DNA from: Sulfurospirillum diekertiae
Lineage (GTDB): Bacteria > Campylobacterota > Campylobacteria > Campylobacterales > Sulfurospirillaceae
Direction: 5' to 3'
Assembly: GCF_002162315.1 (NCBI RefSeq)
Contig: NZ_CP021416.1
Span: 1,314,207-1,378,206 of the forward strand
Length of the DNA stretch: 64,000 nucleotides
The notes beneath the pieces are model-generated. The model did no database searches, was not told where the DNA came from, and saw nothing but the letters and a program-made list of their open reading frames with translations. The position numbers and the translations under genes were made by a program. Positions 52,006 to 60,286 of the stretch are shown here, one piece after another (the first letter of the stretch is position 1; every line of letters starts with the position of its first letter).

Positions 52006-53645
52006 TGAATTTAATTGAAAATATTGTCATTATACTTTACCTCGCAGTGCTTGCCTACCTAGGTTTTGTGGGGTATAAGCAGACGAAAAGTTCAGCAGAC
52101 TATCTTATCGCAGGTGGAAATACGCATCCGTTTGTTATGGCACTGAGTTATGGTGCAACCTTTATCTCTACCGCTGCCATCGTGGGGTTTGGTGGTGTCG
52201 CGGCATGGCTTGGAAATTCACTCTTGTGGCTTACGTTTTGTAACATCTTTATCGGTGTCTTTATCGCGTTTGTTTTTTTGGGCAATCCAACGCGAAAAAT
52301 GGGCATTCGACTTAATGCACACACCTTTCCTGAATTATTAGGACGACGTTTTAATTCTAAGTTTATTCAGGTATTTGGTGGCATTCTTATCACAATTTTT
52401 ATGCCACTATACACTTCAGCAGTTTTAATTGGTGGAACAGAATTTTTAGTCGCTTACTTCAAAGTGGACTATCACCTTGCTCTTCTTGTGATGTCAGTGA
52501 TTGTAACGGGTTATGTTTTAGCAGGCGGACTTAAAGGCGTTATGTTAACCGACGCGCTACAAGGGGTCATTATGTTTGTAGCGATGATCATTTTGATGGT
52601 GATGGTGTTTAATGCCATCGGTGGCGTTGACGTGGGACTTTCAAAGTTGGAGATGGTTTGGGATAAAACCGTTGCACCGCTTTCCAACATTTCTATCAAA
52701 GAGCTTGCCGTGGGAAGTCCTGATTTTTTAATGAAACTCTCGATGAACTGGGGATTTCAAGGGTGGAATAAAATGCCTGTTTTCCTTTCAGAGGGATGGC
52801 TTTTTATTATTACAACCATTGCGATGGGTGTGGGTGTAGGTGTTTTGGCACAACCACAACTCGTGGTTCGTTTTATGACCGTTAAAAGTAAAAACGAACT
52901 CAATCGTGCGGTTTTGATTGGCGGTATTTTTATCATTGCTATGACGGGGATCATCTATCTGGTTGGTTCAGTGACCAATGTGTGGTACTATGAGTTTAAT
53001 GAAGGTAAAAATGCACTTCAAAGTACCGATGGTGTGGGAAAAGTGATTCCTCATTTTATCAATGCTGCAATGCCAAGATGGTTTTCATTTATTTTTTTAT
53101 TTGCATTAATATCAGCGGCTATGAGTACACTTTCCAGTCAGTTTCATGCAATGGGGACGGCAATAGGTCGTGATGTTTTTGAACAACTAGCAGGAAAGCA
53201 TAATCCAAATTCACTCCTCATTACACGGGTAGGTATTGTAGTGATGATCGTCATTTCAGTCATATTAGCTTACTTTTTCGATAAACAACCCGCTATTATT
53301 GCCCGCAGTACCGCCATCTTCTTTGCGCTTTGTGCGAGTATATTTTTGCCAACTTATTTTGGTGGACTTTTTTGGAAACGTATGACTAAAAAAGGCGCGA
53401 TTGCTTCGATGTTTGTTGGTACGATTATTACAACATTTTGGTTGGTTTTCGTTCATTTTCAAGAGGCAAAAGAGTTAGGTCTGTGTAAAATGCTTTTTGG
53501 AGTCAATAGCCTTTTAAGCGGAAAAATTACCTTTGTGGATGCAATGATGGTTGCTTTACCTCTTTCGCTTTTAACTGCAGTGGCTGTTTCGCTCATGACA
53601 AAACCAGAGAGTCCAGCATTAATTAAAAAATGTTTTGAAGATTAG
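52005..53645 (+). CDS. Sodium:solute symporter (SSS family)
   Basis: 546 residues from ATG 52005 with about 13 hydrophobic helices. LAYLGFVGYKQTKSSADYLIAGGNTHPFVMALSYGATFISTAAIVGFGG and the MLTDALQGVIMFVAMIILMVM and SAAMSTLSSQFHAMGTAIGRD blocks fit the SSS superfamily. It imports a carboxylate or amino acid with sodium. Its position opposite ior/paaK suggests an aromatic or arylacetate substrate, but this is inference. A hairpin with T-rich flank follows the stop. Confidence 0.88.
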   Translation: MNLIENIVIILYLAVLAYLGFVGYKQTKSSADYLIAGGNTHPFVMALSYGATFISTAAIVGFGGVAAWLGNSLLWLTFCNIFIGVFIAFVFLGNPTRKMGIRLNAHTFPELLGRRFNSKFIQVFGGILITIFMPLYTSAVLIGGTEFLVAYFKVDYHLALLVMSVIVTGYVLAGGLKGVMLTDALQGVIMFVAMIILMVMVFNAIGGVDVGLSKLEMVWDKTVAPLSNISIKELAVGSPDFLMKLSMNWGFQGWNKMPVFLSEGWLFIITTIAMGVGVGVLAQPQLVVRFMTVKSKNELNRAVLIGGIFIIAMTGIIYLVGSVTNVWYYEFNEGKNALQSTDGVGKVIPHFINAAMPRWFSFIFLFALISAAMSTLSSQFHAMGTAIGRDVFEQLAGKHNPNSLLITRVGIVVMIVISVILAYFFDKQPAIIARSTAIFFALCASIFLPTYFGGLFWKRMTKKGAIASMFVGTIITTFWLVFVHFQEAKELGLCKMLFGVNSLLSGKITFVDAMMVALPLSLLTAVAVSLMTKPESPALIKKCFED

Positions 53646-53653
53646 AAAAGAGA

Positions 53654-53677
53654 AGAGGGTAGAGAGTTTTACCCTCT
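53654..53677 (+). terminator. Hairpin after the symporter, overlapping the fliT-like gene end
   Basis: AGAGGGT (53654-53660) pairs with ACCCTCT (53671-53677). It follows the symporter stop at 53645 and covers the 3' end of the convergent fliT-like gene (stop at 53669). Confidence 0.5.
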
Positions 53678-53920
53678 GTACTCTTGTATGTACGATTCTG
53701 TGGATGTATCAATAAACTGACGTGTTTTTTTAAGTTTTTGCATCGCTTCAAAAGTGCTTTCTTTTTCTCTCTGTATAATTATTAAAGCTTCTTGGATCAG
53801 CGCACAAGCGGTGATCGCTTCATCAACCGTTTCAAATTGAGGAACACTTTCAATAAGATCACCAATGTGAGTGTAATTTTCTTCAATAATAGCGATTGTA
53901 AAAGATTCAATCCACGACAT
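53669..53920 (-). CDS. FliT-like flagellar chaperone or protein of the fliS operon
   Basis: 83 residues from ATG 53920, which follows GAGACGG; longer in-frame starts lie inside fliS. The chain is helical: SWIESFTIAIIEENYTHIGDLIESVP, VDEAITACALIQEALIIIQREKES, and EAMQKLKKTRQFID. It overlaps the fliS stop by 14 bases, and the position after fliS is where FliT-type chaperones of the filament cap sit. Sequence alone gives no firm family, so the name is by context. Confidence 0.6.
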   Translation of the reverse strand: MSWIESFTIAIIEENYTHIGDLIESVPQFETVDEAITACALIQEALIIIQREKESTFEAMQKLKKTRQFIDTSTESYIQEYRG

Positions 53921-54284
53921 TGTCCGTCTCATCTTTCCATGCTTGTAATAATTCTTTGGCAACGTTAATAACTTCATCTAATTTAGAGGTATCATTGTTG
54001 AGATTTGCTTCAGCAAGAAGTTTAACTTGGTGAACATAAAGACCACTGAGATAATAAGCAATTTGCCCACCATCGTAATTAAGCGAGTTGATAAGCTCCG
54101 TAAAGATTGCGGACGTACGATTGATCCAATACGTTCGTTTTTCGATGCTACCATCTTCTATGGCTCTTTTAGCTTGTGATGCAAAGCGTAAAACGCCTTC
54201 ATATAGCATCCTAATCAACTTTTCAGAAGATTCAATTGAGGCGTTATTCTGTGAGTAAGTTGAATATGCTAAGTTTGAATACAT
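53907..54284 (-). CDS. fliS: Flagellar export chaperone FliS
   Basis: 125 residues. YSTYSQNNASIESSEKLIRMLYEGVLRFASQAKRAIEDG and LINSLNYDGGQIAYYLSGLYVHQVKLLAEAN match the FliS four-helix bundle that binds flagellin in the cytoplasm before export. It lies 20 bases after fliD and is in the usual order flaG-fliD-fliS. ATTAAAGGAATTAAT upstream gives a good ribosome site. Confidence 0.92.
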   Translation of the reverse strand: MYSNLAYSTYSQNNASIESSEKLIRMLYEGVLRFASQAKRAIEDGSIEKRTYWINRTSAIFTELINSLNYDGGQIAYYLSGLYVHQVKLLAEANLNNDTSKLDEVINVAKELLQAWKDETDNVVD

Positions 54285-54304
54285 TATTAATTCCTTTATT
54301 TTAG

Positions 54305-56029
54305 TTACGATTTAGAGGTAGTGGATTGTTTGATGATAGTAGAAAGACTGCTAAACTCATTGGTTAGTTTGCTAATCATACTGTCATAAGCAGCAAATTT
54401 TGTTGCCATTGCGTTATATTTAGTATCCAAACGTGAAACGGCGGTTGCTCTAGATGTTGTTAAAGCTGTTTTGAGCGTTGTTAAGCTTGTGTTGTACTGA
54501 GTTAGCGTTCCATCCGTGGTATTGACGTAACCATTCATGATGCTATTAAACGTTGAAAAGATACCATCTTTGATAGTCGGGGAAGAGTAAACATTATTTG
54601 CGGCAAGTCCTAAAGAAGCAAGAGCTGTAGTGTCACCCTTAATAACAATATCCGCACCTGCAGTACCTTTTAAAACAATGTTATTATTTGTGCCAATACT
54701 TGCAGTAATGCCTGAAAGTCCAGCATTATTAATGGCTGTTTTAATGGCAGCCAAGTTATCTGCTGTCGTTGCACTAGCACCTGTTGTAAGCGTAATAGCC
54801 TTGCCATTAATTGAAAAGGCACTTGAACCGATACTCAATGCTCCTGCTGCAACAGATGAACCATTGTAAGAAGTGCTACTGTAGGTTGTTGAACCTTGAA
54901 AATAGTCTTTAATATCAGCAGGATTAGCAGCTACTTTAGCATCAAAGGTCGCTGAATTAAATGACAATACGCCTGTACTATCCATGGAGATACCATAATC
55001 ACTCAATCCTCTGCCTTTGCTATCAACACTTAACACTTCTTTACGAATAGCAGAACTCAAAGAACTCACTTGCGTTACTCCTTGAAATGTCCCCGCTGTT
55101 TTTGCAGTTGTATCATAAGTGGTTGTGCTTTTGAGTTTGCTCATCAGATCATTGTACCCAGAGACAAGTGATTTAAGATTGGTCGTTATATTAGTCCAGT
55201 CTTGTGTAACGGCAACTGTTGTATTGGTTGTTGCGTCTGTTTGTTCTTTATTTAAAGTCAGGCTTAGTCCAGAAACAAGATCCGATACTGTGTTGGATGA
55301 ACGATTGATCGTAACGCCATTGTAGACAAAGGAGGCATCTGTTGCCGTTTGAAGATGATTAGCCGCTGTATCCAGACCCAAATCAGTGAGTGCCGTTCCT
55401 GTACCAGTGGAGGATAATGTAATGGCATTATTCGCTCCCGTTGAAGTTGATTTAATGACAAGCTTATAAGGATTAGTTCCACCAACGTTAAGAATAGAAG
55501 CAGTGACTTTTCCGCCAGTCCTATCATTGATCATATCTTTAAGATCAGACAGTGTTGTTGTTGAAGTTATATCAAGAGTATAATTGCTTGTCCCAATTTT
55601 GAGGTTAAGTGTGTCACTTGCTGATGTAAAAGAGCTTGTTTGGCTTGAAAAACTGGTTGATTGATAAATATCTTGTTTGGCTAGTGTATTCACATGCAGT
55701 GTAAAGTTTTCTACCGCTGCACCACCACTTGCGGTGACGGATACTGCATCATTAGAGACGGTTGTCGTTCTTTTGAGATAATTATTCTCATCCGATAGTA
55801 CATTGGTAGACGACTTCAACGCATTTGCGAGTGATAGAATCGATGCCAAATCCGTTTGTTTGGTTGCATTGGCAGTTAATTTATTATCAATAGGTTTTAC
55901 AAGTCCTGATTCGTCAGCGGCACGTAATTTATCCAAAACATCGCTTGTTAATACACCACTACCAAGACCCAATGAACTCAAACTACCGGTCGTACTACTT
56001 GTGGTGGTAGTCGTTGAAGTTGTTGCCAT
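54305..56029 (-). CDS. fliD: Flagellar filament cap protein FliD
   Basis: 574 residues, rich in Thr, Ser and Asn with very few aromatic residues, as for exported filament proteins. The N-terminus SSLGLGSGVLTSDVLDKLRAADESGLVKPID and the C-terminal coiled coil (DTKYNAMATKFAAYDSMISKLTNEFSSLSTII) are the family ends; the middle carries the FliD domains 1-3. It caps the filament and folds flagellin. It starts with a Thr/Ser stretch directly after the Met, rather than a signal peptide, as expected for the type III export path. Confidence 0.93.
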   Translation of the reverse strand: MATTSTTTTTSSTTGSLSSLGLGSGVLTSDVLDKLRAADESGLVKPIDNKLTANATKQTDLASILSLANALKSSTNVLSDENNYLKRTTTVSNDAVSVTASGGAAVENFTLHVNTLAKQDIYQSTSFSSQTSSFTSASDTLNLKIGTSNYTLDITSTTTLSDLKDMINDRTGGKVTASILNVGGTNPYKLVIKSTSTGANNAITLSSTGTGTALTDLGLDTAANHLQTATDASFVYNGVTINRSSNTVSDLVSGLSLTLNKEQTDATTNTTVAVTQDWTNITTNLKSLVSGYNDLMSKLKSTTTYDTTAKTAGTFQGVTQVSSLSSAIRKEVLSVDSKGRGLSDYGISMDSTGVLSFNSATFDAKVAANPADIKDYFQGSTTYSSTSYNGSSVAAGALSIGSSAFSINGKAITLTTGASATTADNLAAIKTAINNAGLSGITASIGTNNNIVLKGTAGADIVIKGDTTALASLGLAANNVYSSPTIKDGIFSTFNSIMNGYVNTTDGTLTQYNTSLTTLKTALTTSRATAVSRLDTKYNAMATKFAAYDSMISKLTNEFSSLSTIIKQSTTSKS

Positions 56030-56032
56030 TAT

Positions 56033-56395
56033 CTATCCTTTTTTATCAAAAATTATCCCTACAATCTCTTTCATTTTTTCAGAAAGTTTCATTGCTTCAT
56101 CGGTAGGAAATTTACGAATGACCTTGCCTGTGCTTTTTTCCATTACATTAACATACATTACATCAATTTTATCATTAAAACCAAAAGTGAGATTGGTATC
56201 AAGCAAATCCATTTGCTTATTAAGTTCTTTAACGGTATCTGTTAAGGTTTTTTTAGTATCAGTATCTTGGCTTTGTTGTTGGTTGACTTTAGTCGTGTCC
56301 GCCGTTTGCTCAACTTGTCTTGTTGGTATAGGATTTGATACCTTGGGAGCGGTTGCTGTTTCGACTTGTTTGCTGGTTGCGCTAAAAATGTCCAT
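56033..56395 (-). CDS. flaG: FlaG family flagellar protein
   Basis: 120 residues from ATG 56395, chosen because AAGGAGGG lies 5-6 bases upstream; the in-frame extension to 56464 lacks a ribosome site. A polar, variable N-terminus is followed by the conserved core LNKQMDLLDTNLTFGFNDKIDVMYVNVMEKSTGKVIRKFPTDEAMKLSEKMKEIVGIIFDKKG. FlaG limits filament length in Campylobacter. It is the first gene of the flaG-fliD-fliS-fliT operon and lies 3 bases before fliD. Confidence 0.88.
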   Translation of the reverse strand: MDIFSATSKQVETATAPKVSNPIPTRQVEQTADTTKVNQQQSQDTDTKKTLTDTVKELNKQMDLLDTNLTFGFNDKIDVMYVNVMEKSTGKVIRKFPTDEAMKLSEKMKEIVGIIFDKKG

Positions 56396-56433
56396 AATTG
56401 CCCTCCTTGACGTTTTATAATTTTCTATTAACC

Positions 56434-56439
56434 AAATCG
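56434..56439 (-). promoter_or_regulatory. Probable sigma28 -10 element for flaG operon
   Basis: CGATTT on the minus strand, 38 bases before the flaG start, fits the CGATWT -10 core of Campylobacter FliA promoters. TTAAA lies about 17 bases further upstream, near the right place for a -35 element. Confidence 0.45.
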
Positions 56440-56514
56440 ACACATAATTGTTTTTGTTTAACAATTAAGACTTAGTGTGTTATATTTCGATATCTTTTAT
56501 CCAAAGGGTTATCT

Positions 56515-56877
56515 ATGAAAGTCGCATTAGTTTGTCAATCGCTATTGCTAAGTCGTGCACTTAAAAGTTTTTTAGGCGATTTAGTCGTTCCTTACAAACA
56601 GTGTGATTTTGTCATTAGTGATAAAAAAATTGAACTTGATAAACCTATTTTTTATATTTCCTCAAACGACGGCAATTTAATCATTCCTTTTTCCAAATCC
56701 TCTTTACTCATTGAGCTTGATAAATTTTTTCAACGCTTGATTATGTTTCAAGGCAATGTGGATGATATGATGCCTCAATCTAAACATGCATTCGATTTAG
56801 AAGAAAAAATTACAGTTTTAACCGAAAAATTTAGAGAAGAACTGATACAAACCATTCGAGGGTATTATGGCAATTAA
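56515..56877 (+). CDS. Conserved-looking protein of unknown function upstream of rsmD
   Basis: 120 residues, soluble. The start VALVCQSLLLSRALKSFLGDLVVPYKQCDFVISDKK and the following strand PIFYISSNDGNLIIPFSKSSLLIELDKFF suggest a Rossmann-like alternation. No catalytic motif was recognised. A helical C-terminus (EEKITVLTEKFREELIQTIRGYYGN) ends 11 bases inside the rsmD start, so it is coupled to rsmD. The divergent flaG operon is close, so a flagellar role is possible but unsupported. Confidence 0.65.
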   Translation: MKVALVCQSLLLSRALKSFLGDLVVPYKQCDFVISDKKIELDKPIFYISSNDGNLIIPFSKSSLLIELDKFFQRLIMFQGNVDDMMPQSKHAFDLEEKITVLTEKFREELIQTIRGYYGN

Positions 56878-57454
56878 GCCTCTATTTACAACCATTAGTG
56901 CGGGTAAATATAAAGGTAAAAAGATTATGCTTCCTTCCCTTGATAGCACACGAAGTACCAAAGCAATTCTGAAAGGTTCTCTTTTTGATAGCCTGCAATA
57001 TGATATTGTGGATGAAGTTTTTGTTGAAGTGTTTGGTGGAAGTGGGTCAATGGGGTTAGAAGCGCTGAGTCGCGGAGCAAAGCAAGCCTATTTTATTGAG
57101 AAAGATAGAGCAGCATTTTCAGTGTTAAAAAATAATTGTAAAGAAATTGATGAAAAACATACAACACCGCTACAGGGTGACAGTTTTTTACTCTTTCCAA
57201 CACTCCTTTCTACGCTTACATGTAAAGCCTATTTTTATTTTGATCCGCCTTTTTCTATTCGTAATGGGATGGAAGATATTTACCAAAAGGTACTCGACCT
57301 TATTGCTTTGATTCCTCCTCAAATGGCTCATTTAATTGTCATTGAACATATGAGTAGTCTCGTCCTTCCAGAAGTGATCGGCGTTTATGCCCTACACAAA
57401 ACTAAAAAATTTGGGAATAGCGCTTTGAGCTATTATCGTTCAAATGAAAACTAA
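56867..57454 (+). CDS. rsmD: 16S rRNA (guanine966-N2)-methyltransferase RsmD
   Basis: 195 residues. GKYKGKKIMLP and RSTKAILKGSLFDSLQ at the N-terminus, EVFGGSGSMGLEALSRGA (SAM-binding loop) near 65, and YFDPPFS near 122 (the DPPY-like catalytic motif) identify the family. It methylates a guanine in the 30S subunit. It overlaps both the preceding gene (11 bases) and the DUF1003 gene (11 bases), so all three are one transcript. One CTTACATGTAAA encodes LTCK. Confidence 0.9.
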   Translation: MAIKPLFTTISAGKYKGKKIMLPSLDSTRSTKAILKGSLFDSLQYDIVDEVFVEVFGGSGSMGLEALSRGAKQAYFIEKDRAAFSVLKNNCKEIDEKHTTPLQGDSFLLFPTLLSTLTCKAYFYFDPPFSIRNGMEDIYQKVLDLIALIPPQMAHLIVIEHMSSLVLPEVIGVYALHKTKKFGNSALSYYRSNEN

Positions 57455-58148
57455 GACATTTATTAGTGATATTTCTGGTAAATCATTTCCGCTAACGGAG
57501 CGGATCTCCTCTAAGGCTATTCGAGGATCCATTTTAAAATACATCCAAGATGCGAATCCCACTTTTAATGAACAAAGTTATTTAGCCAATACCGAACTCA
57601 ATATTTTTCGAGAAAAATATATTACAGATTATTTGACTCAAGAGTTAGGCCAACTTTCTACGTTAGAGCACAAGGTTATTGACTCTTTTCAAAATCACTC
57701 TATCCTGACCGACAATATAGAAGATGATGATAAAACTGTTTTGACTTTCGGGCAAAAAATAGCCGATAAAGTAGCTACTTTTGGTGGCAGTTGGACATTT
57801 ATCCTTTCATTTTGTTCTTTTCTCATTATTTGGATACTCGTCAATGTATATTGGTTTCACAACCAAGGATTTGATCCATATCCTTATATTTTACTCAATT
57901 TGATTTTATCGTGCATTGCTGCATTGCAAGCTCCAGTGATTATGATGAGTCAAAATAGGCAAGAAGAAAAAGACAGAATGCGTGCCAAAAATGATTATAT
58001 GATCAACCTTAAATCCGAACTTGAAATTCGCATGCTTCATGAAAAAATCGACCATCTTATTATGCATCAACAAGAAGAACTCCTTGAAATTCAGAAAGTA
58101 CAAATTGATATGATGGAAGATATTTTACAACGCGTTAATCAAAAATAA
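57444..58148 (+). CDS. DUF1003 membrane protein
   Basis: 234 residues. A soluble N-terminal half (SDISGKSFPLTERISSKAIRGSIL) is followed by the DUF1003 region: FGQKIADKVATFGGSWTFILSFCSFLIIWILVNVYW and DPYPYILLNLILSCIAALQAPVIMMSQNRQEEKDRMRAKNDY, two membrane helices with the conserved MSQNRQ motif. A coiled C-terminal helix follows (LKSELEIRMLHEKIDHLI). The function of the family is unknown. It is the last gene of the rsmD cluster. Confidence 0.85.
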   Translation: MKTKTFISDISGKSFPLTERISSKAIRGSILKYIQDANPTFNEQSYLANTELNIFREKYITDYLTQELGQLSTLEHKVIDSFQNHSILTDNIEDDDKTVLTFGQKIADKVATFGGSWTFILSFCSFLIIWILVNVYWFHNQGFDPYPYILLNLILSCIAALQAPVIMMSQNRQEEKDRMRAKNDYMINLKSELEIRMLHEKIDHLIMHQQEELLEIQKVQIDMMEDILQRVNQK

Positions 58149-58151
58149 CTC

Positions 58152-58169
58152 TTGGAACATTAATTGCTT
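58152..58169 (+). promoter_or_regulatory. Sigma54 promoter upstream of flgI
   Basis: TTGGAACATTAATTGCTTT has GG at 58154-58155 and GC at 58166-58167 separated by exactly 10 bases, matching the -24/-12 consensus. It ends about 37 bases before the flgI start. Rod, ring and hook genes are sigma54-driven in Campylobacterota. Confidence 0.75.
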
Positions 58170-58205
58170 TAGAATTGGCATGAATGTCAAATTTAAAGGA
58201 AATTG

Positions 58206-59258
58206 ATGAAGATCGTCAAACTATCTTTCGTATTAATTTCAGCGCTCAGTACGCTTTATGCCCAAAGAATAGGCGATATTGCTAATGTTATTGGTGTGCG
58301 TGATAACCAATTAATAGGCTATGGTCTTGTCGTTGGACTTAATGGTACGGGTGATGGCTCGTCTTCACAGTTTACTTTGCGTTCACTTTCGAATCTTTTA
58401 CAAACAGTGAATGTCAAAATTGATCCTGCTGATATTAAATCCAAAAACGTTGCCGCTGTTCTTGTTACCGCGAAGCTTCCCGCTTTTGCTAGACAAGGTG
58501 ATAAAGTGGATGTTTCTGTCTCCTCTATTGGAGATGCGAAGTCATTACAAGGTGGCAATTTGATTCTAACACCTCTTAAAGGTGTGGACGGCAAAATTTA
58601 CTCTCTCGCACAAGGTTCACTCACCATTGGTGGTATGAATGGTAAAGAAAAAGGACAACTCAACCATCCTGCTTCTGCCAATATTTTTGGTGGAGCGATT
58701 GTAGAGCGTGAAATCGAAAATAATCTGCATGATCAAGAGTATGTGAACCTCTCACTCAAAGAGGCAAATTTCAACACAGCAGTTTCAATTCAAAATGAAC
58801 TTAACAAAAAATTTGGTAAAAAAGTGGCAGTAGCTACGGATTCAAGAACCATTCGTATGATGCGTCCTGAAAATTTAACAACGGTTGAATTTTTAGCGAA
58901 AACATTGGATGTTGATGTGAAGTATGAAAAAGAGGACAAAATTGTCATTGATGAACGTACTGGAACGATTGTTTCAGGTGTTAACATTAAAGTTGACCCT
59001 GTTGTGGTAACACATGGTGACATTACGATTAAAATTGAAGCCAGTGATGTGCCGCTTGATGATAAGAGTGTGGATATTGGTGGAGATGTACAAATTGCTA
59101 GCACTGAAAATCGCATCAAAATCAAAAAAGAGAGCATGACTGTTGCGAATATTGCACGTGCACTTACAAAGCTTGGAGCAAAGCCAAAAGACATTATTTC
59201 AATTTTGGAAAATATTAAACGCTCTGGTGCTATTACTGCTAGTTTGGAGATCATCTAA
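58206..59258 (+). CDS. flgI: Flagellar P-ring protein FlgI
   Basis: 350 residues from ATG 58206 with AAAGGA upstream; a TTG codon 3 bases earlier is less likely. A signal peptide ends about at ALSTLYAQ. RIGDIANVIGVRDNQLIGYGLVVGLNGTGDGSSSQFTLRSLSNLLQ is the diagnostic N-terminus of the mature protein. It forms the periplasmic ring around the rod. The gene has a sigma54 promoter and shares one base with the flgJ-like gene (TAATG). Confidence 0.94.
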   Translation: MKIVKLSFVLISALSTLYAQRIGDIANVIGVRDNQLIGYGLVVGLNGTGDGSSSQFTLRSLSNLLQTVNVKIDPADIKSKNVAAVLVTAKLPAFARQGDKVDVSVSSIGDAKSLQGGNLILTPLKGVDGKIYSLAQGSLTIGGMNGKEKGQLNHPASANIFGGAIVEREIENNLHDQEYVNLSLKEANFNTAVSIQNELNKKFGKKVAVATDSRTIRMMRPENLTTVEFLAKTLDVDVKYEKEDKIVIDERTGTIVSGVNIKVDPVVVTHGDITIKIEASDVPLDDKSVDIGGDVQIASTENRIKIKKESMTVANIARALTKLGAKPKDIISILENIKRSGAITASLEII

Positions 59259-59566
59259 TGCAAACAACCGATAGCAGTGTAGCGCTTGTCAATGCTAATT
59301 ATAGTGGAGCCATCAAGCATGTAGATACCAATGCTAAAAATGATGCCACCCTCAGAGAACAAACCGATAAATTTGAAGCTTTTTTTGTGAAACAAATTCT
59401 TGATATTGCTATCAACAGTGAGGACAACAATGAAAATAGCCTTTTCCCGAAAGATGCGGGCGATAAGATTTATAAGTCGATGTATAACGATACAATGAGT
59501 AATGCTCTAAGCGGAAAATTAGGATTAAGCGAGATGCTATTTACATATTTAAAAGAAGGTCGTTAA
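59258..59566 (+). CDS. flgJ: FlgJ-like rod-binding protein (muramidase domain absent)
   Basis: 102 residues. DKFEAFFVKQILDIAINSEDNNENSLFPKDAGDKIYKSMYNDTMSNALSGKLGLSEMLF is the rod-binding N-terminal domain of FlgJ, complete. The peptidoglycan hydrolase domain of enteric FlgJ is missing, as in Campylobacterota. It starts on the last base of the flgI stop. A CxxC or signal peptide is not present, agreeing with export by the flagellar apparatus. Confidence 0.87.
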   Translation: MQTTDSSVALVNANYSGAIKHVDTNAKNDATLREQTDKFEAFFVKQILDIAINSEDNNENSLFPKDAGDKIYKSMYNDTMSNALSGKLGLSEMLFTYLKEGR

Positions 59567-59589
59567 AGTTTTATCATTTTGGACGATAT
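59564..59589 (+). promoter_or_regulatory. Probable sigma28 promoter of flgM
   Basis: TAAAGTTT (59564-59571) and CGATAT (59584-59589) match the -35 and -10 of Campylobacter FliA promoters, with 12 bases between. The -10 core is 38 bases before the flgM start. It begins inside the flgJ stop codon. Confidence 0.55.
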
Positions 59590-59627
59590 GGTAGTTAAGA
59601 ACTTCCAAACCAAAAAAAGGGTTTAAA

Positions 59628-59828
59628 ATGATTTCAAAAATTCAGACGTCCAATGTGGCGTATATACAACAAAGTGCCCCCAAAGATGATTCATCTAAAG
59701 GGATAAACAAAACAGAAAAAACTGAAGGTGTAGATAAAGTCTCCGCACTCAAAGAGCAGATCGCAAATGGAACGTATAAAGTCGATCTAGCAAAAACTGC
59801 TCAAGCAGCCGCGGAAGAGTTGATCTAA
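59628..59828 (+). CDS. flgM: Anti-sigma28 factor FlgM
   Basis: 66 residues, short as in epsilonproteobacteria. The disordered N-terminus (TSNVAYIQQSAPKDDSSKG) and the C-terminal VDKVSALKEQIANGTYKVDLAKTAQAAAEELI, which contacts sigma28, are clear. It holds FliA inactive until hook completion. It has its own sigma28-like promoter, giving feedback, and precedes flgN and flgK in the normal order. Confidence 0.92.
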   Translation: MISKIQTSNVAYIQQSAPKDDSSKGINKTEKTEGVDKVSALKEQIANGTYKVDLAKTAQAAAEELI

Positions 59829-59854
59829 ATCCTTACATGTAAAAGGATAATAAG

Positions 59855-60283
59855 ATGTTGACACACTACTTACACAATGCGATTAAAGATATTGAAAACC
59901 TCATTGAACAAACACAAAAAGATATAGCAGCTATTAAAGTCGCAAATCATAGTGAGGTTTTTGAGAGAGCAAAAATTAAAAATGATTTAATTCAGTCTTT
60001 TGAAACAAAAAAGTCTCTTTTGGACAATGAACTCATGAAGATGCTCAAAGTAAGTGGTAAAACATCTCTAGAAGAGTTATTGAGTGTTGAACAAAAAGAG
60101 CTTTTAGCACAAATGAAAGTGAAACTTTCAGAATTAAAAACGTGTAATAAACAGTACGCAAAATACGTTGTTACCATCAGTCAATTTTACAATGTTTTAC
60201 TCGATAGTATCTTTCCAAGAGATATGGAAGGTTATAAAATATCAGATCATCAACCCGCATCTTTACTTAAAGTTAGGGCATAA
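59855..60283 (+). CDS. FlgN-like export chaperone
   Basis: 142 residues, all helical: LTHYLHNAIKDIENLIEQTQKDIAAIK, then AKIKNDLIQSFETKKSLLDNELMKML and ELLAQMKVKLSELKTCNKQYAKYV. Its position between flgM and flgK and its length fit FlgN, the chaperone for hook-filament junction proteins. The sequence itself is not strongly diagnostic. It is preceded by CTTACATGTAAAAGG, in which AAAAGG acts as the Shine-Dalgarno. flgK follows 3 bases downstream. Confidence 0.72.
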   Translation: MLTHYLHNAIKDIENLIEQTQKDIAAIKVANHSEVFERAKIKNDLIQSFETKKSLLDNELMKMLKVSGKTSLEELLSVEQKELLAQMKVKLSELKTCNKQYAKYVVTISQFYNVLLDSIFPRDMEGYKISDHQPASLLKVRA

Positions 60284-60286
60284 GTT

